NCBI GenBank assembly: GCA_963971535.1
Contig: OZ020586.1
Span: 77,042,703-77,106,702 of the forward strand
Reading direction: 5' to 3'
DNA length: 64,000 bases
Source of the DNA: Notolepis coatsorum
Taxonomy: Eukaryota > Chordata > Actinopteri > Aulopiformes > Paralepididae
Shown: positions 47,710 to 60,849 of the stretch, in pieces
Layout of the letters: each line of letters starts with the position of its first letter
Numbering within the stretch: the stretch's first letter is position 1
The notes under the pieces: generated by a model
Told to the model about the DNA's origin: nothing
What the model saw: only the letters and a program-made list of their open reading frames with translations
Databases searched by the model: none
Position numbers and translations under genes: made by a program

Positions 47710-48570
47710 GTTCTGCTTCTTGTTGGTTGTAGAGTCAAGTCACACAGTGCATCAGAACCTCACTCAGTGGAGCTGTGGACCTGGACTGATGGAGTCCCAG
47801 ACCTCTGGATATAAGTCCTGCCAGAACAATAGAACATTACAAGGTGTGCATTCAAGGTTGATGAGGGCCTTTTCATCTGGATGAGGTGGGTGGGGTCAAT
47901 GGCTGTGATAACAGCCCACTCCTGGACCAATGGATGGTGCTAATCTTTGCTAATATACTTAGTTTAATATAGTGGGAAAATACAGGCTCCTAAACATGCT
48001 TGTTCAAATCAAACACATCCCTGAATGCTTACACTGTAAAAAATAAATGTTTTTTTCACGGGAAATGAACTGTATTATTTTACAGATTACTTTTGTTTTT
48101 CTACTTAAATGTAAATGCCATAAAAATACAGTAAATTACCTTTTATCAAAAGGCTCCTAAACATGCTTGTTCAAATCAAACACATCCCTGAATGCCTACA
48201 GTTGTTATTTTTTTCATATATTGCTTCAAAATCAATAAGTTGGAAGTTGTATTTGTTGAGACACAGTTTACAAACATCTTCCTTTCGTATATACTGTATA
48301 TATTATGATGCACAATCCATTCCTCAGATTGTAATGATTGCAATCCTATACACTGTGAAAAAGAAGTCTGTACAAAAAAACTGTAAATGTCTGGCAGCAA
48401 CGGTTGTCAAATACTTACTGTTAAATTACAGTAAAATCTAATACATTTACAGATTACAATATTTTGATAATGGTTAATATTTTGATAAAGGGTAATTTAC
48501 TGTATTTGTATGGTATTTACATACTTAAAGTAGAAAAACAAAAGTAATCTCTAAAATAATACAGTGAAAT
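47710..48570. repeat. Long type-2 upstream flank and foldback element (I unit)
   Basis: Duplicate of 42939-43799; element at 47985-48570. Confidence 0.65.
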
Positions 48571-48684
48571 CAATTTTTTTTTATTTGATTTCTTTTTACA
48601 GATTTTTTTACCTGAAACACTGGAGAATAACTGCTTCATTTTACTTAGTTTCTTCGGTAGTAATGATATACTGTTGTATTACTC

Positions 48685-48983
48685 CAAAGTTCTCAGCCAT
48701 GTTCTGCTTCTTGTTGGTTGTAGAGTCAAGTCACACAGTGCATCAGTGCATTCTTCAACCGTCAGGTAGAAGTTATGCCATCGACCCAGCAGGGGGCAGT
48801 GTGGACCATGGACTCAGTGGTTCTGGAAACAGGCCAGTCAAGAGGATTCGTATGTGTGCTGAGCCCTCAACGCTGATCTACACAAGACCCAGTGTTGCTC
48901 CTTATTTTACCAGCCGTCAGAACGGTTATGTCAATTATCCTCTACCAACATATCCCTGTGATGTTAAACGTTATTGCTTGTAA
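48685..48983 (+). pseudogene. Hybrid antisense type-2 leader / type-1 exon 3 end (I unit)
   Basis: Same joint; type-1 part 48747-48983. Its 139-codon frame is identical to that of the H and D units. Confidence 0.8.
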
Positions 48984-50482
48984 AATGTTTTTTTTTGTAC
49001 ATGCCACTTCTGCACTTATTTGTACATTATATTTGCTTACTTATCTTGGCACCTTTTTCAATAAAACACAAAAACAAACATTGTTACTTACCGCTATCAT
49101 TTATTTGTATGCATACAGATCTGAGATGAAGAATTTATAACTGAACATAATCAGAATCAGAAAGATCTTTATTGCCAAGTAAGTTTGCACACATACAAGG
49201 AATTTGTATTGGTTGTTGCAACATTAACAGACAATTAAAGTAGAATCATCAGTCATATATAAACTAAATTAGAATAAAAGTACAATAGAATATGGGCTGT
49301 ACAATTGTGCAGTATTGTGCAAAAAGTATGAATAATCACGAAAAACTAACTATTAAAATAGTTTTACAGAATTACTTAATTGATTTAATAACATATTGTA
49401 AAATATTATTGACCAATGTTATTATCCTGTATAAGTATAATACATGTGTATCAGGCTCAGTAATGTACCTTCCATACACCATTGACCTCTCACCTCAAGA
49501 TATATGAATGAAAACAGGCTCAATTGAACCACTCCACAGCTGATTTATGGTAGTGTGTTGCCGTTTTGGGCCAATACCATGCTGTTTTAGGCATGCGGTA
49601 CAAATGTGTTGTCACAAATATATATTAGCCTATTCCATGGATTAGGTGTGGCTTTAAAGTTGAGACTTTTTTGGAATCCGGTGATGAAGCTTCCCACTTG
49701 GCAGGCCAAAAACATCTGATTGGTTATTGATGCATGGAGCTGTTGTTTTGGTCAATCAGATTTGAATCTGATAATAAATGAGTTATGGCTATATGCCTTA
49801 ATCTGGTAAATGTAATGTTGCTTTGTGGTGGAATTTCCCTTTACAAATGGAATTACAGACACAGAATGTTCTCAATGTAAGATTGTGAACCACTAAAATT
49901 AACATTAAATTAACAAATAGTAGTGTAACAGTAGGTGTAACAGGCTGTTGGGATTTGTTGCGTGTCTTCATTAGTGGAATTAATTTATTAACATTTGACA
50001 GAAAGGAATACAATAAATATATCAATAATTTATATGTCATTATAGAATTGAAAATGTTTCGTTTTCTCATGTATAAATATTGAATCTCAATCACAAGGTA
50101 ACATTGACATTTTTTATACCACATATGATGTTGGTGGCCGACAGCAGGGTTCATCCCCGGAACATTTATGGCCAGAAGACCAAATTCCACAACATAATCT
50201 AGTATGATTAATCAGAGTATTATTATATATTATATTTGGTCTACATTGATGCAGTTTACCTATTGAGAGTTAACAACTAGTTAACTATTAACAAGGTATA
50301 ATACAATACAAATACAAAATAATATATGATAGCAAAACATAGTTTGGTTTAATATTTTATTGAAAAAAATATCTTCACAAGAAGGCAAGTATATATATAA
50401 CATATTTACAGATTATGACATAACACAGGGACATTTGAGACAGAATAATCGTCCTGGGTTGGAAAGGAGCAATTGTGGGTCT
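48984..50482. repeat. Tail module 3' of copy J
   Basis: Complete module. Shares GTGTCTTC and GTATGATTAA variants with 44213-45580, showing the two units are sister copies. Confidence 0.75.
50356..50361 (-). terminator. Polyadenylation signal of type-2 copy J
   Basis: Minus-strand AATAAA in the conserved position about 120 bp past the stop. Confidence 0.6.
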
Positions 50483-51428
50483 TCAGATCACATAGATCAG
50501 GAATGAGGGATTAGCACACATACGAATCCTCTTGACTGGCCTGTTTCCAGAACCACTGAGTACATGGTCCACACTGCCCCCTGCTGGGTAGAACTGGTCA
50601 CTTCTACCTGCAGGTTGAAGAATGTGAATCTCCACAGGTGGAGCGTCCCAGCTGAACTTTCTCTTTGTTCCAACTCCTTTCTCTGAGCACCATGGCTGCT
50701 GTTCTACTCTGACTGGCAGGCTGGAAATACCCAGAGGAGATGGTTTGGAACCCAGGCCAGAGGGACTGTCTTTCTTCAGGAGCGATTCGATGGAGAAAGG
50801 ACTGCTGAACTTCACCTCACATTTAATCTGAACATCCAAAATGGAGACCAACTCGGGGAACCAGTCCATAACTCCCTTGAAGTGACGGCGCACCATCTTC
50901 TCTGTGATTTGACTGTGGTCAAGCTTCCAGTAGTTTTTAATATTGTTTGGTTTACCTGGATTTGATGGAATCTGGAAAGAATTTAACACGTTATAATTCA
51001 ACTAGGCCTCAGAGACAATGTTGGTTCAACTAAACTGTAGTTATCACGATCAATGAGATATAAATATGTTTTTAAATTTACCTTGACAAAACATTTGTTG
51101 GTTGACAAGCAGACTCTAATGTTGGTCTCAATGCTTCTTCCTTTTCCTGACATCAATGCTGCCAATTGTTCCATTATCTGTAGAAAAGTGAAAGAGAATT
51201 AGGTATTTGGACATTATGAGGACAGTATGCTATCATATCACAACATGTTTAATAGTTTAAAGGTTTATAGCTGGTTCTTACCTCAAAGAAGGTGAGCATA
51301 TTGTCTGGACAGTCTTGGAGGACAAAGGCAATCATTGCCAGGTAGGTGCTACAATTCTCAAACATCATTTTCCGGGTGCTGTTGGATGTCACATGGAGAG
51401 GCAGGGGAGCTCCAAAGTTCTCAGCCAT
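50483..51428 (-). CDS. Type-2 divergent forkhead (FoxH1-like) protein, copy J, intact
   Basis: Exons 51282-51428, 51082-51177 and 50483-50971 encode 243 aa with normal GT/AG junctions. Exon 3 has the common type-2 sequence M-V-R-R-H-F-K-G-V-M-D-W-F-P-E-L-V. Unlike F and G it is not paired with a type-1 gene: upstream lie the long type-2 flank, the foldback element and a hybrid fragment, so its control region differs. It is the only intact copy in the right half of the window, and the LINE of H and I is absent from its exon 3. Confidence 0.8.
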
Positions 51429-52289
51429 GTTCTGCTTCTTGTTGGTTGTAGAGTCAAGTCACACAGTGCATCAGAACCTCACTCAGTGGAGCTGTGGACC
51501 TGGACTGATGGAGTCCCAGACCTCTGGATATAAGTCCTGCCAGAACAATAGAACATTACAAGGTGTGCATTCCAGGTTGATGAGGGCCTTTTCATCTGGA
51601 TGAGGTGGGTGGGGTCAATGGCTGTGATAACAGCCCACTCCTGGACCAATGGATGGTGCTAATCTTTGCTAATATACTTAGTTTAATATAGTGGGAAAAT
51701 ACAGGCTCCTAAACATGCTTGTTCAAATCAAACACATCCCTGAATGCTTACACTGTAAAAAATAAATGTTTTTTTCACAGGAAATGAACTGTATTATTTT
51801 ACAGATTACTTTTGTTTTTCTACTTAAATGTAAATGCCATAAAAGTACAGTAAATTACCTTTTATCAAAAGGCTCCTAAACATGCTTGTTCAAATCAAAC
51901 ACATCCCTGAATGCCTACAGTTATTATTTTTTTCATATATTGCTTCAAAATCAATAAGTTGGAAGTTGTATTTGTTGAGACACAGTTTACAAACATCTTC
52001 CTTTCGTATATACTGTATATATTATGATGCACAATCCATTCCTCGGATTGTAATGATTGCAATCCTATACACTGTGAAAAAGAAGTCTGTACAAAAAAAC
52101 TGTAAATGTCTGGCAGCAACGGTTGTCAAATACTTACTGTTAAATTACAGTAAAATCTAATACATTTACAGATTACAATATTTTGATAATGGTTAATATT
52201 TTGATAAAAGGTAATTTACTGTATTTGTATGGTATTTACATACTTAAAGTAGAAAAACAAAAGTAATCTCTAAAATAATACAGTGAAAT
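51429..52289. repeat. Long type-2 upstream flank and foldback element (J unit)
   Basis: Probable upstream control region of copy J (to 51703), then the inverted-repeat element 51704-52289. Confidence 0.65.
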
Positions 52290-52403
52290 TACATTTTTTT
52301 AATTTGATTTCTTTTTACAGATTTTTTTACCTGAAACACTGGAGAATAACTGCTTCATTTTACTTAGTTTCTTCGGTAGTAATGATATACTGTTGTATTA
52401 CTC

Positions 52404-52702
52404 CAAAGTTCTCAGCCATGTTCTGCTTCTTGTTGGTTGTAGAGTCAAGTCACACAGTGCATCAGTGCATTCTTCAACCGTCAGGTAGAAGTTATGCCAT
52501 CGACCCAGCAGGGGGCAGTGTGGACCATGGACTCAGTGGTTCTGGAAACAGGCCAGTCAAGAGGATTCGTATGTGTGCTGAGCCCTCAACCCTGATCTAC
52601 ACAAGACCCAGTGTTGCTCCTTATTTTACCAGCCGTCAGAACGGTTATGTCAATTATCCTCTACCAACATATCCCTGTGATGTTAAACGTTATTGCTTGT
52701 AA
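52404..52702 (+). pseudogene. Hybrid antisense type-2 leader / type-1 exon 3 end (J unit)
   Basis: Same joint; type-1 part 52466-52702. Confidence 0.8.
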
Positions 52703-54204
52703 AATGTTTTTTTTTGTACATGCCACTTCTGCACTTATTTGTACATTATATTTGCTTACTTATCTTGGCACCTTTTTCAATAAAACACAAAAACAAACAT
52801 TGTTACTTACCGCTATCATTTATTTGTATGCATACAGATCTGAGATGAAGAATTTATAACTGAACATAATCAGAATCATAAAGATCTTTATTGCCAAGTA
52901 AGTTTGCACACATACAAGGAATTTGTATTGGTTGTTGCAACATTAACAGACAATTAAAGTAGAATCATCAGTCATATATAAACTAAATTAGAATAAAAGT
53001 ACAATAGAATATGGGCTGTACAATTGTGCAGTATTGTGCAAAAAGTATGAATAATCACGAAAAACTAACTATTAAAATAGTTTTACAGAATTACTTAATT
53101 GATTTAATAACATATTGTAAATATTATTGACCAATGTTATTATCCTGTATAAGTATAATACATGTGTATCAGGCTCAGTAATGTACCTTCCATACACCAT
53201 TGACCTCTCACCTCAAGATATATGAATGAAAACAGGCTCAATTGAACCACTCCACAGCTGATTTATGGTAGTGTGTTGCCGTTTTGGGCCAATACCATGC
53301 TGTTTTAGGCATGCGGTACAAATGTGTTGTCACAAATATATATTAGCCTATTCCATGGATTAGGTGTGGCTTTAAAGTTGAGACTTTTTTGGAATCCGGT
53401 GATGAAGCTTCCCACTTGGCAGGCCAAAAACATCTGATTGGTTATTGATGCATGGAGCTGTTGTTTTGGTCAATCAGATTTGAATCTGATAATAAATGAG
53501 TTATGGCTATATGCCTTAATCTGGTAAATGTAATGTTGCTTTGTGGTGGAATTTCCCTTTACAAATGGAATTACAGACACAGAATGTTCTCAATGTAAGA
53601 TTGTGAACCACTAAAATTAACATTAAATTAACAAATAGTAGTGTAACAGTAGGTGTAACAGGCTGTTGGGATTTGTTGCGTGTGTCTTCATTAGTGGAAT
53701 TAATTTATTAACATTTGACAGAAAGGAATACAATAAATATATCAATAATTTATATGTCATTATAGAATTGAAAATGTTTCGTTTTCTCATGTATAAATAT
53801 TGAATCTCAATCACAAGGTAACATTGACATTTTTTATACCACATATGATGTTGGTGGCCGACAGCAGGGTTCATCCCCGGAACATTTATGGCCAGAAGAC
53901 CAAATTCCACAACATAATCTAGTATTATTAATCAGAGTATTATTATATATTATATTTGGTCTACATTGATGCAGTTTACCTATTGAGAGTTAACAACTAG
54001 TTAACTATTAACAAGGTATAATACAATACAAATACAAAATAATATATGATAGCAAAACATAGTTTGGTTTAATATTTTATTGAAAAAAATATCTTCACAA
54101 GAAGGCAAGTATATATATATATCATATTTACAGATTATGACATAACACAGGGACATTTGAGACAGAATAATCGTCCTGGGTTGGAAAGGAGCAATTCTGG
54201 GTCT
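52703..54204. repeat. Tail module 3' of copy K
   Basis: Complete module; near-identical to 60822-62091 where they overlap, including the longer TATATATATATC variant. Confidence 0.75.
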
Positions 54205-55149
54205 TCAGATCACATAGATCAGGAATGAGGGATTAGCACACATACGAATCCTCTTGACTGGCCTGTTTCCAGAACCACTGAGTACATGGTCCACACTGCC
54301 CCCTGCTGGGTAGAACTGGTCACTTCTACCTGCAGGTTGAAGAATGTGAATCTCCACAGGTGGAGCGTCCCAGCTGAACTTTCTCTTTGTTCCAACTCCT
54401 TTCTCTGAGCACCAAGGCTGCTGTTCTACTCTGACTGGCAGGCTGGAAATACCCAGAGGAGATGGTTTGGAACCCAGGCCAGAGGGACTGTCTTTCTTCA
54501 GGAGCGATTCGATGGAGAAAGGACTGCTGAACTTCACCTCACATTTAATCTGAACATCCAAAATGGAGACCAACTCGGGGAACCAGTCCATAACTCCCTT
54601 GAAGTGACGGCGCACCATCTTCTCTGTGATTTGACTGTGGTCAAGCTTCCAGTAGTTTTTAATATTGTTTGGTTTACCTGGATTTGATGGAATCTGGAAA
54701 GAATTTAACACGTTATAATTCAACTAGGCCTCAGAGACAATGTTGGTTCAACTAAACTGTAGTTATCACGATCAATGAGATATAAATATGTTTTTAAATT
54801 TACCTTGACAAAACATTTTTGGATGACAAGCAGACTCTAATGTTGGTCTCAATGCTTCTTCCTTTTCCTGACATCAATGCTGCCAATTGTTCCATTATCT
54901 GTAGAAAAGTGAAAGAGAATTAGGTATTTGGACATTATGAGGACAGTATGCTATCATATCACAACATGTTTAATAGTTTAAAGGTTTATAGCTGGTTCTT
55001 ACCTCAAAGAAGGTGAGCATATTGTCTGGACAGTCTTGGAGGACAAAGGCAATCATTGCCAGGTAGGTGCTACAATTCTCAAACATCATTTTCCGGGTGC
55101 TGTTGGATGTCACATGGAGAGGCAGGGGAGCTCCAAAGTTCTCAGCCAT
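54205..55149 (-). pseudogene. Type-2 forkhead-like gene, copy K: frameshift in exon 2
   Basis: Exons 55003-55149, 54804-54898 and 54205-54693. Exon 2 is 95 nt instead of 96: around 54815-54825 the sequence encoding S-T-N-K-C-F-V-K has lost one base (TTTTTGGATGAC for TTTGTTGGTTGAC). This breaks the frame right after the recognition-helix position. Exon 3 remains fully open, so the lesion is young. Copy L has the same lesion. Confidence 0.8.
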
Positions 55150-55981
55150 GTTCTGCTTCTTGTTGGTTGTAGAGTCAAGTCACACAGTGCATCAGAACCT
55201 CACTCAGTGGAGCTGTGGACCTGGACTGATGGAGTCCCAGACCTCTGGATATAAGTCCTGCCAGAACAATAGAATATTACAAGGTGTGCATTCCAGGTCT
55301 GGATGAGGTGGGTGGGGTCAATGGCTGTGATAACAGCCCACTCCTGGACCAATGGATGGTGCTAATCTTTGCTAATATACTTAGTTTAATATAGTGGGAA
55401 AATACAGGCCCCTAAACATGCTTGTTCAAATCAAACACATCCCTGAATGCTTACACTGTACAAAATAAATGTTTTTTTCACAGGAAATTAACTGTATTAT
55501 TTTACAGATTACTTTTGTTTTTCTACTTAAATGTAAATGCCATAAAAATACAGTAAATTACCTTTTATCAAAAGGCTCCTAAACATGCTTGTTCAAATCA
55601 AACACATCCCTGAATGCCTACAGTTATAATTTTTTTCATATATTGCTTCAAAATCAATAAGTTGGAAGTTGTATTTGTTGAGACACAGTTTACAAACATC
55701 TTCCTTTCGTATATACTGTATATATTATGATGCACAATCCATTCCTCAGATTGTAATGATTGCAATCCTATACACTGTGAAAAAGAAGTCTGTACAAAAA
55801 AACTGTAAATGTCTGGCAGCAACGGTTGTCAAATACTTACAGTAAAATCTAATACATTTACAGATTACAATATTTTGATAATGGTTAATATTTTGATAAA
55901 AGGTAATTTACTGTATTTGTATGGTATTTACATACTTAAAGTAGAAAAACAAAAGTAATCTCTAAAATAATACAGTGAAAT
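55150..55981. repeat. Long type-2 upstream flank and foldback element (K unit)
   Basis: As in other units, with an 18 bp deletion in the leader (TTCCAGGTCTGGATGAGG) and a shortened centre of the foldback; both are shared with the L unit. Confidence 0.65.
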
Positions 55982-56548
55982 TCCTTTTTTTTTTATTTGA
56001 TTTCTTTTTACAGATTTTTTTACCTGAAACACTGGAGAATAACGGCTTCATTTTACTTAGTTTCTTCGGTAGTAATGATATACTGTTGTATTACATTACA
56101 TCATATATTTATGAATGATGTTGACAGATGGATGGCTGTATTACTGAGAATGTAATGAAAGCATAACTCGAAGTGCTTTACAATGAAATAACTGCATATC
56201 TTTTTTCAGTATGGGAGAAAAAGTTTAATAATGCTTTTTACAAAATTATGCACATCATTCCTGATGAGACTGCTCAATTTGAGGTATTACCAGTGACGGT
56301 GGTGCAAAAACTCTGGAGTTTGGGAAGGACAGACGGATGATAGTCGCAGCAAAAAATAGACATGTTGGCTAAACCAATTGAATTTGAAGAGTTGTTTCTG
56401 CCTCTATTGCATTATATTGCAAGGGAGTTTAATGGCATTATCGCATTCTGCAACAACAAGTAGCCTATCAGAGGATATGGATGAGGTCAAGCTATGATTC
56501 CAAACATTCCAATGTTATAGTCCCGTGAAATACCGTCCTTGCCGAACT
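55982..56548. other. Non-array sequence between K unit and next head module
   Basis: From about 56093 the sequence leaves the common unit (no hybrid fragment) and enters DNA seen elsewhere only in the last few bases of the window. No frame longer than about 60 codons and no recognisable RNA. It may be ancestral flanking DNA or an old repeat. Confidence 0.4.
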
Positions 56549-56669
56549 CAATGCCATAGATTCATCATTCAGCCCATTTTACCAGAGGCAATGACGTTTA
56601 GATCAAGGTGAAAATCATTGGAATGTGGGCACGGCCTGTACAGCAATACTCTAGTTTTAAATGCAAATG
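56549..56669. repeat. Junction block matching the end of copy A
   Basis: Nearly identical to 3661-3788 and followed by head-module sequence starting at a different point. It appears to be the source type of the foreign 3' end of copy A. Confidence 0.65.
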
Positions 56670-57796
56670 TGCATCATTTTCAAAACTATATACTGTATTT
56701 TGAGAGTAAATCAAGCATAATAAACATTTATGTTCTAATGAAGCCTGAGAAACCAAGTTTGCACTTCACCGCATAGGTCCTTGTGAATCACTAATGTCTA
56801 TTTTGTAGTTGTAAACAGTGATCCCCTCATTAAAGTGGCCAATATCTGAAGAGGGCAGTGATGGATGAAGTGTGATTGTTATTATATATACTTAATAAGT
56901 ATATATGGTATACAATGGAAGGAATTTGTATTTCTTTAGTCTAAGAGTGATCCATAATCAGAAAATGTCCATATTACTATACAGAGTCTAAGGCTGTTTT
57001 TCAGCTGCTTCTGTTCTAAATACACAGATCGCTATAGTCTTGGACCGTTATTCATATTCCAATGGTCCCCCTTTATCACTTCCATTGTCCTGTTTAAAGA
57101 TAGAAAATAAAATTTAAATAAACAAATGAACATGACTGAGACCCAGTCTGGTACATATTAATAAACACATGAACAACATACTTCATGCATTTTCCTCTGG
57201 AGGGACTGAATACAGTATATTTCTTACTGCTAATCTGCGATTTTAGGCAATATTGTGTTGCTATAGAAACATGTTTAAGAAATCCAAAATCTCCCATGCT
57301 AACAAACTATTGTATGCAGCTCTACAGACTAGTGATATATAAGGAGCAACAGGGAGGCAGGCCATGACATGTTTTCAGGATTCATTGTTTGTCCATTGCT
57401 TCCTGTACTCACCAAACAGATTTTTGAAGTTGAATTTCACACATTCAAACAAGGTTTGGTTTTAGCAAGTCTATATAGGAAAACAATTTACACGACAATA
57501 AAACTATAATATATTAAACCCAAGAGTATGGTAAGAGAGAGCTAAAAGTACAATCATCATCCATTGGTCCAGATAGGTTTGTTGGAAGTGGGCTGTTATG
57601 ACGGCCATTGACCCCACCTCATCCAGATGAAAAGGCCCTCATCAACCTGGAATGCACACCTTGTAATGTTCTATTGTTCTGGCAGGACTTATATCCAGAA
57701 GTCTGGGACTCCATCACTCCAGGTCCACAGCTCCACTGAGTGAGGTTCTGATACCACTGTGTGTGACTTGACTCTACAACCAACAAGAAGCAGAAC
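56670..57796 (+). repeat. Head module, 5' truncated, upstream of copy O
   Basis: Starts partway into the module (GTGCATCATTTTC) and ends at the type-1 start codon. Confidence 0.75.
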
Positions 57797-57877
57797 ATGG
57801 CTGAGAACTTTGGAGCTCCCCTGCCTCTCCATGTGACACCCAACAGCACCCAAGGATGTTTGAGAATTGTAACACCC
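57797..57877 (+). pseudogene. Type-1 forkhead-like gene, copy O: exon 1 fragment
   Basis: First 81 bp of exon 1 (M-A-E-N-F-G..), with a small deletion in the N-S-T-Q-K-R region (CAGCACCCAAGGATG). An L1-like LINE then replaces everything up to the middle of the tail module. No exon 2 or 3. Confidence 0.85.
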
Positions 57878-60821
57878 GGGGGCGGAGCTAGGCGATCACG
57901 GAGTGAGACGTGTTTCACGTGAGCTCCCTTCTATCGTGCGAAATATACTTTTCTCCCCATTAGTCTTTATTTTATTTGTTATTTGTCTGCTTGTTGAGTC
58001 GTCGAGTTTCAACTACTGTCGTCGACTTTTTTCAACTTTCTGCGATGTCGGTGGTGGAGACCAGATCCATGAGCACCCCAGCCGGCAAACTGCCACCGGG
58101 TCTATCCTCGCCGTCGCCCGGTATCAATGAGATAAGCGAAGCTGTTCTCTTGGTCATGACCAAACTCCATACAGACTTTGAGATACGCTTCGCTGAAACA
58201 CAAAGAAAAGTGCAGGCGGAATTTTTTGATAACCTTCATCAAGAGATGTCAGAGGAAATTAGGTTGGCGGTAGACCCGTTGAGAGACAAGATGGAGTCGC
58301 TGCACGTTGTCTCCTCGGCTAATGCTAACGAACTAGCCACGCTAACGACAGAGGCCTCACTACAAGGCAAAAGGATGGCGGTTCTGGAGACCTCCCTTCT
58401 GGCTAGGCAGGCTGAAGTTGCCAAACTACAGTCGGTAATTGTGGAAATGCAGTCCCGGAGAGACGCTACAACATCAGGATTGTTGGTGTACCGGAGGGCA
58501 ACGAGGGAGGCCGTCTCTCGGAGACCATGCCGGAATTGCTGCAGAAAATACTTGTATAGGCCCTTGAGTCTTCTCGGGGCCGATTTAAAAGTGTTTGCCA
58601 AGGTGCTGGCCCGCCGCCTGCAGAGATTTATGACGGTATTGGTACACTGCGATCAAACTGGTTTTATCCCGGGGCGCCTGGCTGCAGATAATCTTAGGAG
58701 GCTGTTGCATGTAGTCGATAACAGTAAAGACAATACAGCTCCGTCCACAGTTCTGTCTTTGGATGCCATGAAGGCGTTTGACAGACTAGAATGGGCATAC
58801 CTGTGGAAGGTACTTGAGGTCATGGGTCTTGGAAAGAATTTTATTCATATGATTAAAGTCCTGTATGCCTCGCCGTCGGCAATGATACTGACAGGCAAAA
58901 ACTGTTCCACACTTTTCCCAGTCTCCAGATCTTCTAGACAGGGTTGTCCTCTGAGCCCAGGACTATTTGCGCTTTCCCTCTAACCATTGGCCCAATTTAT
59001 TAGGCAATCGGAGGACATCGTCCCCATAATGATCAATAATACACCACACAAAATTGCTCTCTATGCGGATGACCTACTGATTTTTATGGATGACCCTTCC
59101 CGGTCAGCCACAAAATTATTGGGAATAGTCGACAACTTTGGTAAATTGTCAGGCTTTAAGATTAACTGGAACAAATCAGCCTGCCTACCTCTTAATGAGC
59201 TGGCCAAGGCGGTGCGACTACCAGCTGATATCCCCATAGTGGAACATTTTAAATACTTAGGTATAGAGATATTCCCCATGCTGAGTCAAACTACTAAGTA
59301 CAACTTCACAGGGTACTTATGATCAAATACGCCAGGATCTAGACAGATGGTCGTCCCTTCCTAACTCCTTACAAGCCCATAATTCCATAATCAAAATGAA
59401 TGTCCTGCCTAGGATACATTTTGTTAGCTCAATGCTCCCCCTGCCCCCTCCAATAGACCACTGGCGCAAGGTACAATCGATGGTATCTAAGTTTATCTGG
59501 AATAACAAACGCCCGAGAATCAAAAGAGCTACTACTCAACATAGGAAACAAGATGGGGGCCTCGCAATCCCTGATTTTAAGCTTTATTTCTGGTCCTTTT
59601 CACTGAGAGCTCTGATGTGCTGGCTAGACCCTGTGGATGCTGTATCTTGGCGCTCCTTAGAAGCGGCGGCGGTCTCACCGCTAAGATTGCAGGATGTGGT
59701 GTACTCCACTGTCCCTATTTCGAAATGCCGACTGAAGTATGGACCGATCATAACTCACGTGATCCAGACGTGGCGTAATGTACAGAAGTCGTGTGGGGTT
59801 AAATGCCCATGGCACCTGGACTCTCCAATTTTTAATAACCAGCAATTACTTGTTGGGCACAAGCCGGTTAATATTCCTCAATGGCAAAGGAGGGGGGTTC
59901 ATACTCTGGAGGATATTTATGATAAGTACGGCCTCCGTGCGTTTTAGGACTTAAGAGAATTTTATGATCTTCCCGGCGAGTCCTTCTTTCTTTACCTTCA
60001 ACTAAGGTCAGCGCTGAGGGCTCAGGCTTTGCAACCACACCCCTTCCTCAGGCTCATAGTGGACAGGATGACCTCCAGAGGGGGTTTGTCTCAGACTTTT
60101 ATACGCTCTTAATTCAGTCCACGTATAAAAAATTATCATTGGATACAATCTGGCGTGTGGATATCCCGGAGTTGGACCCCGAGTTTGACTGGGAGGATGT
60201 TTGGGCAAATGTGGCATTGTCTTCCCGCAACCCCAATCACCAGCAAATTAATTTTAATTATATTCATAGGACCTATCTTACACCTAGGAAGCTATTTGCT
60301 ATGGGACTGATAACCGACTCTCGGTGCACTTTGTGCTCTCAAAAGGCCACTGGCACTTATATGCACATGTATTGGGATTGCCCACCAGTGGCCCGCTTCT
60401 GGAGGTCAATAGCGGACAAACTTTCAGATCTGTGTGGCTTAACTATCCCATTCACAGCTGTTACGCTACTCCTGAACGATATAACAACACTACCCGCGTC
60501 CGTACAACTGAAAAGGGTTGTCCTAGCGGGCGTCACAGCAGCGAAGAAGCTAATAGCAATGAGATGGAAGGAGCCTGAGAAGCTCACAGTGATTAACTGG
60601 TCCCTAACACTGTTGGATGTGATTTATCTTGAGATATCCACGGCGCGGGTGATTGGGGTGGGGCAGGCTGGGATTGACCTACTGTATGGTTCGCAGCAGC
60701 TGAGAAGGTCAGGACCGCCGTGTGCGGCTGAGCGGGGTTGGGGTGCTTGTTCGGGGGAGTCCGGCGGTCTCGTGGGAGGGGGAGGAGGAAATGTCTTGTC
60801 TGTGTTGTCTTTTGTGATGTC
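57878..60821 (+). mobile_element. L1/Tx1-like LINE with internal deletion
   Basis: Starts GGGGGCGGAGCTAGGCG with a 5' UTR, an ORF1 start at 58045 and ends without poly-A at TGTGATGTCT, where tail module resumes (GCAACATTAACAG). The end of ORF1 and the ORF2 endonuclease are deleted, joining ORF1 to the reverse transcriptase near 58555. Insertion or later deletion removed about 1 kb of copy O and 0.25 kb of tail module. No target duplication is visible. Confidence 0.85.
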
Positions 60822-60849
60822 TTGCAACATTAACAGACAATTAAAGTAG
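58045..60849 (+). pseudogene. Fused L1 ORF1-ORF2 remnant
   Basis: ORF1 (from 58045) begins [10 protein letters not shown] and has a long heptad-like helix (about 58130-58440). It then shifts frame just before the typical [10 protein letters not shown] segment (58464 on). From about 58555 the reverse transcriptase follows: [30 protein letters not shown] and Y-A-D-D-L-L-I-F (59062). Stops lie at 58981 and 59945 and shifts near 59310 and 60110. The C-terminal segment H-M-Y-W-D-C-P-P-V is in the last frame. Dead element, catalytic Asp pair still present. Confidence 0.85.

Noticed and set aside
53623-53910. Repeated 95-codon antisense frame in the tail module
   Set aside because: Present in most units with varied lengths (69-130 codons) caused by small indels; low complexity and no family resemblance.
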